From Panonychus citri (taxonomy: Eukaryota > Arthropoda > Arachnida > Trombidiformes > Tetranychidae), in NCBI RefSeq assembly GCF_014898815.1, contig NW_026515455.1, positions 372,001 through 436,000 on the forward strand: a stretch of DNA of 64,000 nucleotides, in the 5' to 3' direction. Below the pieces are notes generated by a model. It was given only the letters and a program-made list of their open reading frames with translations. It had not been told where the DNA came from and ran no database searches. The translations under genes and the position numbers were made by a program. Positions 1 to 12,771 of this stretch are shown in pieces. Each line of letters opens with the position of its first letter. Position 1 is the stretch's first letter.

Positions 1-738
1 TCTTATGAAGAGAAAGAGAGAGAGAATGAGATAGTAGTCATTAAAGTAGAAGATGATGATGATGATGATGATGATGGAGTATAAACAAGGATAGAAAATG
101 AGAATGAAAATGGGTGAAATATGTAATGAGTGATTAAAGTCTTTCTTTCCCTCTCTCTTTCTCTATCTTGTTGGTGTAAGTATCTATGTGGCAAAAAGAT
201 ACTTTGATCTATCAGATCGTGATGACTTTTCATCACAATTATAATAATTATATATATTGAGAGATAATCGATATTCAATTATCCGAACTGAGGTAAATAT
301 TGTATAACTTAGAGCGCAGTCAAAACCATGAAACACAATCAAGGTAAGAACAGGTAAAAATTGTGCAAACACTAACCTGTTAATCTGAACAATACATTCA
401 CATCATTATTTTCAATATCGTTATTAGAACATTTTTCAGGTTTATGGAAGAGAGAAAGAGAGAGAGAAAGTGAGGGGAAACTTCATGTTTAAATAATGAC
501 ACCGATATTGGATAATAATAGAAGAAACTATCAGAATACAGGTAAATGTTTCAACTGTTTTAAATTGTATTGACGATGAATGAATGAAAACTAACCAAAC
601 GAAGCGAAATAAAAAACGGAACCTTGACTTGTTTTGAATGAAATCTAATTTACACAATAAAAAGAAGTTTTTTTCTCTCCATCATCACCATGATTACTTT
701 CATTTACGAATCGGTTGATTCTTATTTTCAATACTTAC
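1..738. other. Intronic sequence of the ERR gene, no exon seen
   Basis: The ERR exon ending at 739 has a clean minus-strand donor (GTAAGT), so the gene continues leftwards. None of the frames here resembles the end of a nuclear-receptor ligand-binding domain (helices 10-12), so the remaining exons are probably outside the window. The stretch is AT-rich with GA-rich and GAT runs. Confidence 0.6.
52..76. repeat. (GAT)n microsatellite
   Basis: About eight uninterrupted GAT triplets. It lies in what should be an intron or the 3' part of the ERR locus. No coding sense is visible here. Confidence 0.8.
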
Positions 739-2306
739 CAACATTTGTCAAGAGAAGAGCCTTAAGGACAAGATATTCTTCTTTCGCTATACGTAATTGA
801 TTCAATCGTTTGACCAGTTTAACACATGAGTTGAACATTTCTTCCGCTTTGGCTTGTTTAGATTGTGTTTCATCCATCACAAAATCACTGGCGAAAATGA
901 GCTGCTTTAAAGGCATGGAAGCAGAATAGCATGATGATGAGAAATGCTGGTGAGTCCTGAAAACATTAAGAAATTGATCAAATAAACAATCAACATTTTG
1001 AGATTTTTCTTATAGTATATTTATGTCAACCTCATTTGAGCACATGTAAACATTAAGCTACCTGTAAGCCAAGGAAAGCGAAAGTATCTCGGCCCAACTA
1101 TTTTGCAACAATTTCATTTGATCATTGAGAGCAAGATCTGAGAAACCAGGTATTTGTTTGGCCCAAACAATTGTCGCCACCAATTCACGATCAACCAGAT
1201 CTCCTAATATACAAACAGTTTTATCACTCGGTGATTTCGAATAGGCAGTCCATCGATCTTTATAAGTTGAGTCACTGACCAGCAGAGTTTCAGGTTCACA
1301 ACAGATTAAAGCAGTGACAAATTTGTTTTCTAAGTAGAATAAGGAGGAAGTGTTGGAGAGAGAGAGAGAGAGAGAGAAAGGTAAGACATAAATGGAGAGA
1401 AGATTTAGAATAGAAAAAGATGCTGAGATTTTCTAAATGAAATTAATAATGAGAAGCCAAAAATAGAATGTCCCAATAGAAACGAAACATGTATGACAAG
1501 TTAGAAACTGGTACCAGGATGAGTCAAGAGATATTCTCACTAGTGACCAACATTTTGTATTCTAGTGACCTACCCTCTAGTGTAGTATTTTTCGGAGGTA
1601 AAGTGGCAACAGCATATGGACTTTCTGCATTCCGTCGGTACTTTTGTCTTCCTCCTCTCACTCTATCTAATCTAACCCCTTCCTTGAGCATACCCATTCG
1701 AAGGCATTTTTGAAATCGGCAGGCTTGACATGCTTTACGTCGTCTTTTGTTTATCTCACAGTCACTTTGTGCTGGACAAGTGTATTCGATGTTTCCTTTG
1801 GAGCAAAAGAAGAAAGAGAGAAAGAAAGAAATGTAAACAAATACAGTAAATATATAAACAAAAAAGAGAAGAAAAAAGATAGACAGACAAAAACTACTGT
1901 ATAACAGTAACATACATCGACAGAAAGAAAGAAGAAGAGAAAAGAAAAAAACAGAGACAATAAAAAGAGACACTTTCTAAAAATGAAGCATCTCCCTTAT
2001 TCTTAAACTGATGACCAAGCAAAGAGATTCCATCGATAGCTAATAACTGACCGAATCATTTGCGATTACCAAATAAGCAGAATAATGGAAAATAGATGAG
2101 AGATAATTGAAAGTGGAGAATAGAATTTGAAATAAAAAGAATAGAATTTGATTACCTTGAATAGTTCTCTTGAAAAAAGCCTTACAAGCTTCACAAGAGG
2201 CAACTCCGTAATGGAAGCCAGAAGCAGTATCACCACAGACAAGGCACAACCTTTTAGGTGATAAATCATCGGGCTTAGTTTCAGTTACATCGAATGTACT
2301 AACCAT
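739..2306 (-). CDS. ERR: Estrogen-related receptor (ERR), 3'-truncated by the window edge
   Basis: Orphan nuclear receptor of the NR3B group, a DNA-binding transcription factor that in flies controls carbohydrate metabolism. Four exons are visible on the minus strand: 2306-2156, 1795-1574, 1329-1062 and 956-739, all with GT-AG borders and matching phases. Exon 1 carries the first zinc finger with the ERR-type P-box (CEACKAFFKRT). Exon 2 carries the second finger and the C-terminal extension GVRLDRVRGGRQKYRR, which is diagnostic of ERR. Exons 3 and 4 encode ligand-binding helices, including WAKQIPGF and LNDQMKLLQNSWAEIL. The ATG at 2306 has an in-frame stop upstream, so it is a plausible start, but a further 5' exon cannot be excluded. 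The CDS breaks in phase 1 at 739, and the last roughly 70 residues must lie left of the window. Family assignment is very secure. Confidence 0.92.
1355..1377. repeat. (GA)n microsatellite in an ERR intron
   Basis: A GA dinucleotide run just upstream, in gene orientation, of the third visible ERR exon. On the minus strand it reads as a CT tract. Confidence 0.8.
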
Positions 2307-3282
2307 GATTAAAGTGAATTAAAACAGAATCAAAAATATCGGTTGAATGTTAATCACAATTGTACAAATATGAGAGAGGAAGGAGAGAGAAGAGAGAGAG
2401 AGAGAAAGAGACTAATTAAGAAACTAAAAAAATGAAGAGAAACACAACATGAGAGGGAGAAAGAGAGTGAGAGTTGTGAGCAGGAAAAAAGCAGAATAAA
2501 AGAAAGAGAAAAAGAAAGAAACTTTGCCGGAAAGAGGAAAAAAGGAGAAAGTAAATGAAGACAGAGAAATAGAAAGGGAAGGTTTTGTCGAAAGAGAAAA
2601 TGACAAAGAGAAAACCAGAAAAAAAAGAAAGATGATTAAATTGATTTTCTATCTTGATTATGATTGAGTAATGATTAGAATCTTTTTCCTATCTATTGGT
2701 TGATAGAAGTTAATTGTTTGGGTCCAAATGGTGAACAATTAACAAATCAACTAAACCAACGAGTCAATTGGTTGATCAGTTCGGTGATTGGTCGACAATT
2801 TAATAAATTGTTTCATCGTTTCAACAATTAAATTAACTTTTCACATTTTCAACTATCTAATTGTTCATTTATTTTGTTTACTATTTTATTTATTTAATCA
2901 TTTGAATTAACTGATTGTCTACCGATTAATTAGTAATCTAAAATCAAAGATCAATTAGTAAATCAACTTGTTATGATTAAATTATCAGATTATTCAATCA
3001 GATTGATTATCAAAAGTTAGACTTGAGTTTGTAAATATAATCAATAGTTACCATTGTTTAGATTGTTACAATTTAATCACAATTAAAACTAAACAATTTG
3101 AAACTTGAAGTTTAAGATTTGATAATTTTTGAATAATTAGAAGAGGATAATTTATCTTGACTAATTGAGAGTTAATTAAAAGCCACTAATTGCTGACAAT
3201 CAACACTATTTGGATAGCGAATCCTTGATTGATTTAGTTTACCTTAATCGAGACGAGTAATTGATTGATCTTTTTTTAAATT
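2307..3282. other. Intergenic region between ERR and the C2-domain gene
   Basis: The first 340 bp are purine-rich (GA repeats near 2390-2412, then a long A/G-biased stretch to about 2630). The remainder is AT-rich with many ATTGATT/CAATTAAT motifs typical of this genome. The two flanking genes diverge from it, so it must hold both promoters. I see no gene. Confidence 0.6.
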
Positions 3283-6200
3283 ATGTCTGAAAAGGGAAAA
3301 GATCAAGAAAATCGACCAAATCACCAAAGACAATTAAACCTAAACGAAAACAATTAACTGACGATGAGATTAAGAGAAAGATTGTCAAATCAATCGGATT
3401 AACGATCTCGGATCAGGACGAGGAAAACTTGGTGATCCATTTGATTGAGGTGGTTCATTCTTCGTGTGGATTAAAGATTACAGAGTCTCCATTCAATTCC
3501 CATAAAGATTGTATGTTACGTTATATTCGTGAAGTGTTCAATATTAATCAAAAGGAATTCAAGCAATTAGAACGATCAGTTCTCAATAGAAAGAACAAAA
3601 ATTTCACTCCCTCGGTTCGATGTTGGATTAAAAGAGCTCACGATTTGCCTTCGACGAGTGCGAACGATTCGGTTAATCCTTATTTCATTGCTTATTTGCT
3701 TAATCCGTCGGTCTTGCCACCAACACCGAGATCACCATCAACTTATACAACTAAATTTGTCAAATCAAAAGTGATTAAAAACCAACACAATCCAAGTTGG
3801 AATAGTCAAGTAATCGTCCCAGTTAAAGCTGATTTGGTTACATCTAATAGAGGAGTAATTGTTGATATTTGGGATAGTAAATCAGCCTCACTTATCTCAG
3901 CAATTAAATCCTTGAAACAATCGCGATCATCGACTAATTGTTTTTATGGTTGGAGAGATTTACTCTCGGTGATTAATTATAAATTGGGTTCTAAATTATC
4001 AACCGTTGATCTGAAAATTGGATCAACCTCTTTACCTTTAAACACAATCTCAGCAATTGAAACTCCAGTTTCAACCAATTTAATTGATTCCAGTGGTTAT
4101 CCTGTTGGTAGGATTGATTTAATTATGGTTTGGGGATCAACCCGATTCGCTGATCCAATTGATAAATTGTCAATGATCCCAATTCATTGTAAAATAATTA
4201 GACACTTAATCACTTGGCATTGTCACTCGTTAATCTTTAAATGTAAAGGTAAATCATCAGAATTACCTTATTCATCAATTGATTTTCATTCATTGTTTTA
4301 TATTCCGGCATCAACGTTACTTAATCAACATCGAATTCAAATCAACATTGGTTATTGGGATAATGTTTTACTCTGTCATTGTGTTGCTGGTGATATGTTA
4401 ATTGAGCAGATTAAATTGCTTATTCAAGCTAATCAACCGTCAGCCTCATTACTTTTATCAACATCATCACCTAATTCTAGAAAACTGGTTAAGAAAAATC
4501 GGCCGGTAGAAGATCAGCTGATGAGATTTTTTTTCGAAGTTTATTAATTTCTTTATTATGTTCAATTGATTCATCTGACCCTAAGCGAAATTATGAAAAC
4601 TATTTCTCTTTACAATTAAGAGAAATTAACTTCAGCTTAGCCGATGAGATATTTGATTTGTATCGATCAATCATCGCGCCCATGCTGACAAATCTCATTG
4701 AGAAACACAAAGATTACGCTAATTATCATGAGGTTATTCAATTGCTACGATTATTTGCTCGATATGAGAGATTATATATTAACCATGGATTTCGATATAA
4801 ATTTAATCAGTTGTTGTCCAGTGTCGTTCTCGCCTATTTCAATCAGAATGTTGGTTCGTACGTTTCTTGGTCCGTTCTGATAATTGCATTGGAAAACTTT
4901 CAGGAAACTATCACTCGTCATTGGTGCCAGTCAATTGCGTCGATTATTGGTTCTTGTGGTCAAATCAAAGTACAACGATTGTTCAATCGATCTGCTGTTC
5001 GAGTGATTGAAGATGTAATTAGCGAATGGAGAAAAGAACCAAAGAAAAATCATCTTCGAATGTTGAATGTTTATTTTTTCGTTCGAAGATTAGATCTGCT
5101 ATTTGGTGGTTGCTTGATCGAAGAGATTAATGAAGGTACTAATATTCCTTTTTCTCCTGATTATGTTCGTCGAATTGAAATAGAAGGACCTAAAAAGATT
5201 AAAGAGAAATCCAAAAGTTCAACCGGAGAAATTCCTCTTCTGAGAAATAGCCTATTCACCATTTTGATAAATTCTTTGGGTAAAACTGGAAAATCCAAAC
5301 AGGTTGATCAGCTGTTTGATGATGATGAAATGTCCTTATTGCTACCGAGCTCGATTGCAGCGATTACTTGTCAAGCAATTAACCAAATACAAGTTAAATC
5401 ATTCGCCCAAGTAACTATCTCCCCAAGAGATTTGAGGCTGGGACAAGATTTTAGATTTCGAGATCATTGTCTTGGCCTCGGTTTATTGAAAGTGTTTCCC
5501 AATAACCTGAAGGATAAATGGTTCGAGATGATGAAAATTCAAGCTCAAGAGATTGTAGATAAATCAATCAACGATGAGCTATCAAGAGATCTTGAAAAAC
5601 ACGGCACTAAAGTGGTGAGTCTTCAATACGAATTCTGGACGAATCGATTGATTGTTGCCTTAGAATTCAATCAATCAGACCATTTCATGAATTTCTGATC
5701 AATTATTTTTCTCATTTCAGGGGAATCAATTGAATCGATTCTTCTACGATACTTTAGCATGTACAATATATTTTTTCGTCACACTGGAAGATTGGTGCGA
5801 AGAATCAATGGATAAATCGATAAGGTTATTATTCAACTCGATCGATTCTTTTGCTTCCAAACTGACCAGTTCATCTTTAGCGAATGTACTTTCATCTTCG
5901 TCTGAGCAATTAAATACATTTCGTTTAATACGAACTATCAATGGACTGTCCATTCTACGATGTAGATATTTGCAAAAGCTTCTGATCGAAATATTGACTG
6001 ATCGTAAATCGGAAGAGGTTTGGAATTGTTATTGGACCTTTTTCGACCTTGAGACAGTTACTTTCGATGATAAAATTCAACCGGAAACTGAATTAATCAA
6101 TAAACTATCTGCCAAGAATTTAGATCGAGTGGTTGTCCAGCGTTTAATGGCCACACTGGTCATTATTGAGAGCATTTGTTTTGATATTAATCGACATGAA

Positions 6201-6770
6201 GATTTACTGATTGATAAAGTTAGTGAGATCTTTTTGAAACATCATCTCTCAATGACCAGGGAAGTTATTGAATCAGCTGATAGAGAACCATCATCCCAAC
6301 ATGATCAGCATGATTATCAAGAATTAATCAACACTTTCCATGATGATTCGGTCAGAATCATTTCACTTTTGAATTCTGACGATGTTAAATTTAACCTTTT
6401 ACTCGACATGAGACATAAACTGATGATCTGGTTGCCGATCATGATTCGGTCACTTTCCGAGGCTTACGAACGAGAGAAAAAGTCGAATAAAGGTCAAAGT
6501 GTCGTCACGAGAGTTCAGATAATTAAACTGTCCATCATTGGCGAAGAATTCCTATCAAAACTTGGAGAATTAGCTCGGTCGATGAAAAGTCAGAAGAAAA
6601 ATAGTATCAGTTCACTTCTGAGTAAACTCAGTTTCTCACTCGATTTAACTTCCATTGCCTCGAGTGTTCTCGGTGAAAAACTGGACAAATCGAAAATTCC
6701 GAGTTCGCTTTTAGAACGATCAGATTCTTCGGGAAAACGATCACAGTCGAAAGGTCGATTAAGGCGATGA
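3283..6770 (+). CDS. C2-domain protein, possibly Unc13-4/BAIAP3-like, with two apparent 1-base frame breaks
   Basis: A long coding locus with one clear intron at 5615-5720 (GTGAGT...TTTCAG, phase 0). Around 3610-3890 it encodes a C2-like beta-sandwich, recognisable from CWIKRAHDLPSTS, the NPYF segment and NPSWN. The rest is a large helical region without obvious motifs. C2 plus a long helical region suggests the Munc13-4/BAIAP3 vesicle-priming family, but I do not see a second C2 domain, so this is tentative. The natural ATG at 3283 is out of frame with the main ORF; one extra A in the AAAA run at 3297-3300 would join them. A second break lies at the eight-T run 4527-4534; one more T would join the C2 part to the downstream frame, which is open across the stop at 4547. 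Without the first repair, translation could begin at the ATG at 3511. It may be an assembly error or a decaying gene. Confidence 0.6.
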
Positions 6771-7262
6771 CAAACGAAACATTGACTAACAATAACCACT
6801 GGCACTTCACCGGCAGTTATTAAGAACCAATCAGCGTTAATTTTTGGTCAAACATGGAAGATGCTCTTGTCGATTACAAGTAAAATCAAGTTTTAATTGT
6901 CAAGCTAATCGATTCTTCATCCATGCAATAATCTGTCTTCGAGCCGCCGCCATAAACGAATTCATATTTTTGTTATTTCTCAGAATTTAATTAAAGTTCA
7001 AAGTGTTTTCACGAGAATTCAGATAATTAAATTGTCCTTTAATGGTGAAAAATTCTATCGATATTTAGAAAGTTAATTTTTGTATCGTTGATCTTAATTA
7101 ATGGTTTGACTCAAATTCACTGATTCTCGAGCTGTTTAATCAGCAGCCGAGTCTCAGGCTGAGACTCTCAGCTCAGCTAAAAGTCTGTTGAAAACAAAAT
7201 TGGTTTTCTGTCATCTTGTTAACTAATTTGTTTACGTTATTTTCGCTTAATTTAATTTCAAA
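6771..7262 (+). other. Intergenic region and SDE2 promoter
   Basis: AT-rich except for a GC-richer patch around 7130-7190 that holds a perfect inverted repeat (see separate entry) about 100 bp before the SDE2 start codon. No gene is seen. Confidence 0.5.
7149..7167. promoter_or_regulatory. Perfect inverted repeat upstream of SDE2
   Basis: GAGTCTCAG and CTGAGACTC separated by one base, followed by CTCAGCTCAGC. Its position about 95 bp before the SDE2 ATG makes a dimeric protein-binding site possible. Function is inferred only from position and symmetry. Confidence 0.4.
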
Positions 7263-8244
7263 ATGTTTCAAATAATTTATAAATGTATTAATGGACGAAG
7301 CAGGATAATTAATTACAACAATAAGAATGGTTGTATTGAGGATTTGTACCAAAATTTTGCTTCCAATGAGGTGAGTGTCTGTTATTATTTCTGTCTTTGT
7401 TTTGTCTATATTGGCTCATGTACATTACATGTATTAGCTTTTTACTAATTTATTTTTGTTTTTATGTATTTGTTGATTGTAGGGAGTTCCTATTGATTCA
7501 TTCAAATTGTATTTAAATGGGAAAATACTCACCGAGGCCAAGACTTTGACTGACAATTATCCGAATGGATCTTTGGTTCCTATTACGATGCATCATTTGC
7601 TTGTCGGAGGTAAAGGTGGTTTTGGCTCCATGTTGAGAGCTATCGGTGCACAAATTGAGAAGACAACAAACAAGGAGGCTTGTCGTGATTTGAGTGGTCG
7701 CCGTTTACGAGATATTAATGCCGAAAAGAGGTTTAAAGAATGGGTTTCGAAGAAAGGAAAGGATGAAGAGGAAAAAGAGAAAAAGAGAAAGGAAAAGCTT
7801 GAGAAAATGAAACAAACGCCTAAGATTATGTTCGAAGATCCAAATTACTTCAAGAATAAGGATGAAATTCCCCAGGAAGTGGATGAAGCTTTGGAACATG
7901 GACTTAAAAGTGCAAACGCTTCTCAATCATCTGAGAAGCGAAAAGAAACATTCGACAAGGATGTTGCGATTAAGAAACAAAAGAAAAGCCTTTGGCTCGG
8001 TGTTGATCTTAGTGAAGATGAAAGTGACGAGGAGGATGATTCGGATTCTGATAAAAAATCCACTGAAAAAAAATCGCAAGGCTTATCTTCAGATTCGGAA
8101 AAAGACGAGGCCTCCAGATCAACTTCTTCATCTAATCCTGGTCCATCCTCATCTTGTGAAAACAGTCAACAATCAATTGATTCAGATCAAGTTGTTCCAT
8201 TACCATCAACATCAAATCAACAAATTTCAACCTTAACCTCATGA
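7263..8244 (+). CDS. SDE2: SDE2, ubiquitin-fold precursor and genome-maintenance/splicing factor
   Basis: Two exons, 7263-7370 and 7483-8244, joined in phase 0, give 289 residues. The N-terminal 60-70 residues form the ubiquitin-like part. It ends at GGKGGFGSMLRAIGAQIEK, the hallmark SDE2 site where deubiquitinases cut after the first GG to release the functional C-terminal protein. ACRDLSGRRLRDINAEKR and the downstream KKSLWLGVDL are also family signatures. A lysine/glutamate-rich coiled segment and an acidic serine-rich tail follow. Human SDE2 acts in PCNA-dependent replication-stress responses and in pre-mRNA splicing, and has a C-terminal SAP domain. I see no SAP domain here; the protein ends in a low-complexity serine tail, so it is a short form. 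It lies upstream of, and on the same strand as, the dynein light intermediate chain gene. Confidence 0.93.
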
Positions 8245-8673
8245 ATGATATTTTAATTGTAAAAATCAAACTACTACTTACCATTGTATTTACAGTTGAT
8301 TAAATTTCAAATTCATCCTCTAATCTTAAACTTAAAAAATAACCAAATCAGAGACAAATTAATCATTTTTACGAATCCAATTCCAATCAAAATAGAATCC
8401 GAATTGATTTCCAACCGATTAAAAACAAGAATAATTTTCGCTTTAAATTCAATTAGAAAATGATTAAGTTAATCAACGATTGATTCTCGCGCCCACAATC
8501 ATATGTTTAAGTTTCTTGTTCCTCATCATCTGTTAGTGGAAATTGTTTATTGTGTTTACTCATTAATTGTGTCAGTTTGTCAGATTCATCGTGAGCTCTG
8601 TGAGCTTAACAGAATTAAAATTTAATTAGAATTTACTGTCAATTCTTTTCTCCGTCTAATTGTTGAAACAATC
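8245..8673 (+). other. Intergenic region between SDE2 and DLIC
   Basis: AT-rich, with no open frame of note. It should contain the SDE2 3' end and the DLIC promoter. A GC-richer patch at 8590-8612 contains two GAGCT-type repeats. Nothing else is recognisable. Confidence 0.45.
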
Positions 8674-10144
8674 ATGGACTTGGTCCTTTCCATCTTACAT
8701 AACGGCAACAGTACACCGACTTCCAACAAACTACCAGCCAACAAAGCGGTTCTGGTTCTTGGCGATAATGAAACGGGGAAAACCTCCCTGATCGCTAAGA
8801 TCCAAGGAAACGACGACCCTAAGAAAGGTTCTGGCCTTGAGTATCATCATCTGTTGGTTCGTGATGAATATCGAGATGAACAAACCCGATTAAGTGTTTG
8901 GGTTCTCGATGGTGATCTTTACCATTCCAATTTGCTTCGGTTTCCTGTTAATGAAGAAAATTTTCCCCACACAACATTGATGTTGGTCGCTTCGATGTCC
9001 GAGCCATGGAATATCCTTGATTCTCTTGAGAAATGGGCCAATGTATTCGGGGGCCACATCGAAAGGTTGAACATGAAACCAGAGAAAATGAATGAATATA
9101 GAAGATCAGTTGTAAAAAGATATTGTGAATACATTTCTCCGGGTGATGAGATTGAGGGACTTGTATCTGCTCCTAAATCTCGAAGTGAATCAATTAATGA
9201 GAAAATGGATCAATCAACTTTGAGTAACAGTGGAATTGGTGAAGAGATTCTCGGAGAAAATGTATTAACCAACAATTTAGGCCTTGATGTGATTGTGGTT
9301 ATAACCAAAACCGATTACATGTCAGTCTTGGAGAAAGACTATGATTACAAAGAGGAACATTTTGATTTCATCCAACAAGCAGTTCGCAAATTTTGTCTCA
9401 CATGTAAGTGGAATCGGTACCAATCAGGTGAACTCTAATTGATTACATCGATGTGATTGTTTCTTTCAGATGGAGCGTCTTTGTTTTATGTCTCAGCGAA
9501 AGTGAACAAAAATTGTGATTTACTTTACAAGAATCTTGTTCACAGAATTTATGGTTTACCGTTCAAAACTCCGGCCTTGGTGGTGGAAAAAGATGCCGTT
9601 TTCATCCCGTCAGGATGGGACAATGAGAAGAAAATTGCGATTCTTTATGAGAATATTCAATCGTGTCTACCTGATGATAACTATAACGACGTAATCATCA
9701 AACCAGAGACAAGGCAAACATCTCAAAAAGATAATGAATTAACGGCTGAAGAAGATCAAATGTTCTTATCGAAAATGCAAGTTCAGCTTAACCAGAATGT
9801 ACCAACGGCGATCACCTCAACACCTCCGTCGCTTAGAACTCCAATGTTACCCAAAACAGGGGAGAGACGAATAACCGGAGCTTCACCTTTACCTGGAGTT
9901 CAGGTAATTTCTTATTCTCTGTTATTTAGTTGAACAAATTTCTCTCAACATTTAATTTTTCTCCATTTTTCAGCTCGATGGAACCAAGATTAGTCCCGGC
10001 GGAGAAGGAGTTCTTCAGAGTTTCTTCAACAGTCTATTGAATCGTCGATCTGGAGCAGGAATGGGATCACCAGGAAGTCTCACCGCAAGTCCTCAAACAC
10101 CAGGCCCATCGACCGAAAATAAGCCAAGACCAGATAATATTTAA
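8674..10144 (+). CDS. Dlic: Cytoplasmic dynein light intermediate chain
   Basis: Three exons, 8674-9403, 9470-9903 and 9974-10144 (phases 1 and 0), encode 444 residues. Light intermediate chains bind the dynein heavy chain through a Ras-like domain and bind cargo adaptors through the C-terminal tail. Residues 30-37 form a P-loop (GDNETGKT). Family blocks follow, including the WVLDGD segment, the SMSEPWNILDSLEKWA segment and DVIVVITKTDYM in the G4-like position, then ASLFYVSAKVNKNCDLLYKN. The proline/serine-rich tail contains a GEGVLQSFFNSLLNRR helix resembling the conserved adaptor-binding helix. The exon 1 donor and exon 2 acceptor restore a tyrosine codon. Candidate AATAAA polyadenylation signals follow near 10,170. 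Length is close to that of known homologues. Confidence 0.93.
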
Positions 10145-10431
10145 ATGTTCACACAATTAAACATAAAGAAAATAAAAAAAACTCTTTTTTCATCAGGTTT
10201 TTTTCCAATTAACTCAATGAGACTTATTGATGATTAACCGGGAGAGTGAAATTCAAAGTCAAAGGTAAAACAATTAATAAATTTATTGACAAATACAACG
10301 AAATGTAACTCAAGATGAATTTTAATAGATTTTGATGACAAATGATCCATTTGCAGTTGAAGTTACAAACCTTATTTACATGGTCTTAATTGAAGATAAC
10401 AACAAATTGGATTCAATAGAATTGAGTTGAT

Positions 10432-12236
10432 TTATCTTGCTTTTTTGAACATTGATCTTTCTTGAGCAATTTCGGACATCAGTTTCTTGACCTTTCGTTT
10501 TCGTGCCTCATCCTTGGCGATTGTATCTTTGAGAACAATATCCCTAATGAAGGCACCGTCTTTCCTTAATTCTCTGGCCGCACTCTTGAATTCTCGTTTA
10601 ACTACTCTTTGCAATTTCTTCTTGTCATCTCTTCGTCGCGAATCTCCAATCCTTGGATCGAGCATTTTCAACATTACTGGTTTTTTCCTCTCAAATGCTA
10701 AGAAGTGTAATTGCTTGCTATTATTGAGATTTTCTATCAAACCAAATAATCTTTGGGACATTGGTTCTGTGAATTTCTCTTGTAGATTAACAAGGATCGG
10801 CATCATTCTAGAGAAAATGGCCTGAGATGCATCAAGATTTGAATATTTTGCAAAAATCTTTTCAATAAGATTGATAACAGCAGTGAAAATGATGGACTTT
10901 CTTTTACTGGAACTACTGATTTCATCTTTGAAAACAGATCGAAATGTAAATTCTGGTAGACAATCGAAATCCATGTCCTCGGTCCAGCACAAAATCTCTG
11001 AACTGGCAATTTTTTCAAAAGAAAAAGATGGAATAAAAACTGATGCATAAACAGGTTCGAAAAGTATGAGGATGTTTTGAAGACTTGCGATGATTTCAGG
11101 GAAAAAATGATCAGGAAAAGATGAATTAAGTACATCACAAACCAATAAACGTTTAGCAATCTCGTCGATAGAATCATATTTCAAGACTCTTAGAAAATTG
11201 ATCAGTTTCAACAGCACTTGTTGCTTCAGTTCGACAAAAGTCAACAAAAACATTAAAATTCCAAGAGATTTCAAGGAGCATTTTCGCATCTCTGGAGCTT
11301 TAAGTAAATTAAAGGCTTTTTTAACCACAGTTGAGTTCAGTCTTTTCACTTCTATTGACAATAAATTGTCGATTTGTTTTAAAATTATGTCTACATCATC
11401 TGTTGTCATAATAGTCTGTAGATAATCAATGATTAGCACGTTGGGACTTGGTGTTTTATCTGCTTCTTTCACTCCTTCACATGTTAATTTAACAGTGGAA
11501 ACAGTAGCTTTTTGGTCATCACTTCCAAACATTAATTGGTTTAGGAAAATATCATAATCCTCAGTTTCTCCCATATTTGATTCATCTTTGGCTCCTTTAT
11601 GTTTAATCAAATTTCTTATGGTTGACCAATTCTTGTCAAGTTCTTCTGTAAGTTTAATATTCTCTTCTTTTTCCAATTGTTTCTGTCTTTTATCCACCAT
11701 AACTTGTTGAAGAAAATCCTCTGAAGATAAAGGAGCACCAGATTCTCCACCACCGAAATGAGCAACTTCAACATAATCTCCTCTTCTAAGTAAATCAAAT
11801 TCTTCATCATCATCGTCATCTATTGAGAAAAGAAAACACATAAAGATTAATAATCATTGAAAACAACTAATCAAATTAGAATCAAACCTTTAACTGGCTG
11901 ATTAAGCCTTTCATCGTCAAGTTGTTCCCCTTTGTGAGTTAGATTGGTTTCCCTTTGACCATCAATTGCTACATTCTGATACAATTTAGCTTTTCTCGAT
12001 GTCAAACCTCCACGTTGGTCTATCACACCTTTGCCAGATTTATTAAGATTCCTAAATTCTGGTAATAAGGTTTCTCTCCTTTTCTTAATTCCAGCATGAC
12101 GAGACTGAAGCGGTTTTCCAACCTCCCATTTCATAACACGCCGACCTAAAATCTTATGTTTCTGTCGATTAATCCGGACGTCGAATGGATTAACAGCCTC
12201 ATCAGGCTTTTTCTTCTTTACATCTCTATTCTTCAT
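10432..12236 (-). CDS. NOP14: Nop14, small-subunit ribosome biogenesis factor
   Basis: Two exons, 12236-11888 and 11819-10432 (phase 1), give 578 residues. Nop14 is a nucleolar component of the SSU processome needed for 18S rRNA processing and 40S assembly. The N-terminus has NPFDVRINRQKHKILGRR, which is diagnostic. Exon 2 starts with an acidic run and then DLLRRGDYVEVAHFGGG. The C-terminus has LDPRIGDSRRRDDKKKLQRVVKREFKSA in pieces and RELRKDGAFIRD, the conserved end block. The start was set at ATG 12236 rather than at an upstream non-ATG codon. The protein is much shorter than human or yeast Nop14 (about 810-860 residues), apparently by loss of spacer between the conserved ends. It faces RCC1L head-to-head across 535 bp and ends tail-to-tail with Dlic. 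Confidence 0.9.
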
Positions 12237-12771
12237 GATACACAATAGAAATCAAAGTCAATCAAAAGAAAAAGAAAACTGGACAATTAAATAAAAGAAA
12301 AAAAAACAATTAACAATCAGTCACAAAAATTAAACTTCTAACACGAGATTTAAATGCAAACATGTTTCTGGAAACGTGAAAACAGATGGAGACAAAAAAG
12401 CGGCAATTTCGAACAAAAACTCATACCTGATTTCTATTCCAATGAAAACTGATAATATGAACACTTTTACTTTGATCAATTAGTGATTGAAATTGAACTC
12501 AAATTGTTTCTCAAATTGAAACAAACAATCAATGTTTTGTTCATTGATTGTTTTGCTCATTTATCATTTCCGATATTCAAGTATCATATCGGTATCAGCT
12601 GTTCACGCTGAGTTTGTACGTAGAATACTAGACTCGATATTGTATCCATATTAGAATATCCATTGGTTTGTGATGCAACTTAACCACATGTTTAAATTTG
12701 TATTTAATTTACATTTTGTTTATTTAATTGTTGACATTGTTTTGAATCGAAACTTTTGATTTGAAGTAGAT
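12237..12771. other. Divergent promoter region of Nop14 and RCC1L
   Basis: AT-rich, 535 bp between two start codons on opposite strands. It includes TATC-containing repeats around 12,567-12,660. No ORF or RNA gene was recognised. Confidence 0.5.

Noticed and set aside
184..372. Minus-strand frame as the possible next ERR exon
   Set aside because: Its translation does not resemble the end of a nuclear-receptor ligand-binding domain and no in-phase acceptor fits.
7862..8236. 124-codon plus frame inside SDE2
   Set aside because: An out-of-frame shadow of the SDE2 coding exon.
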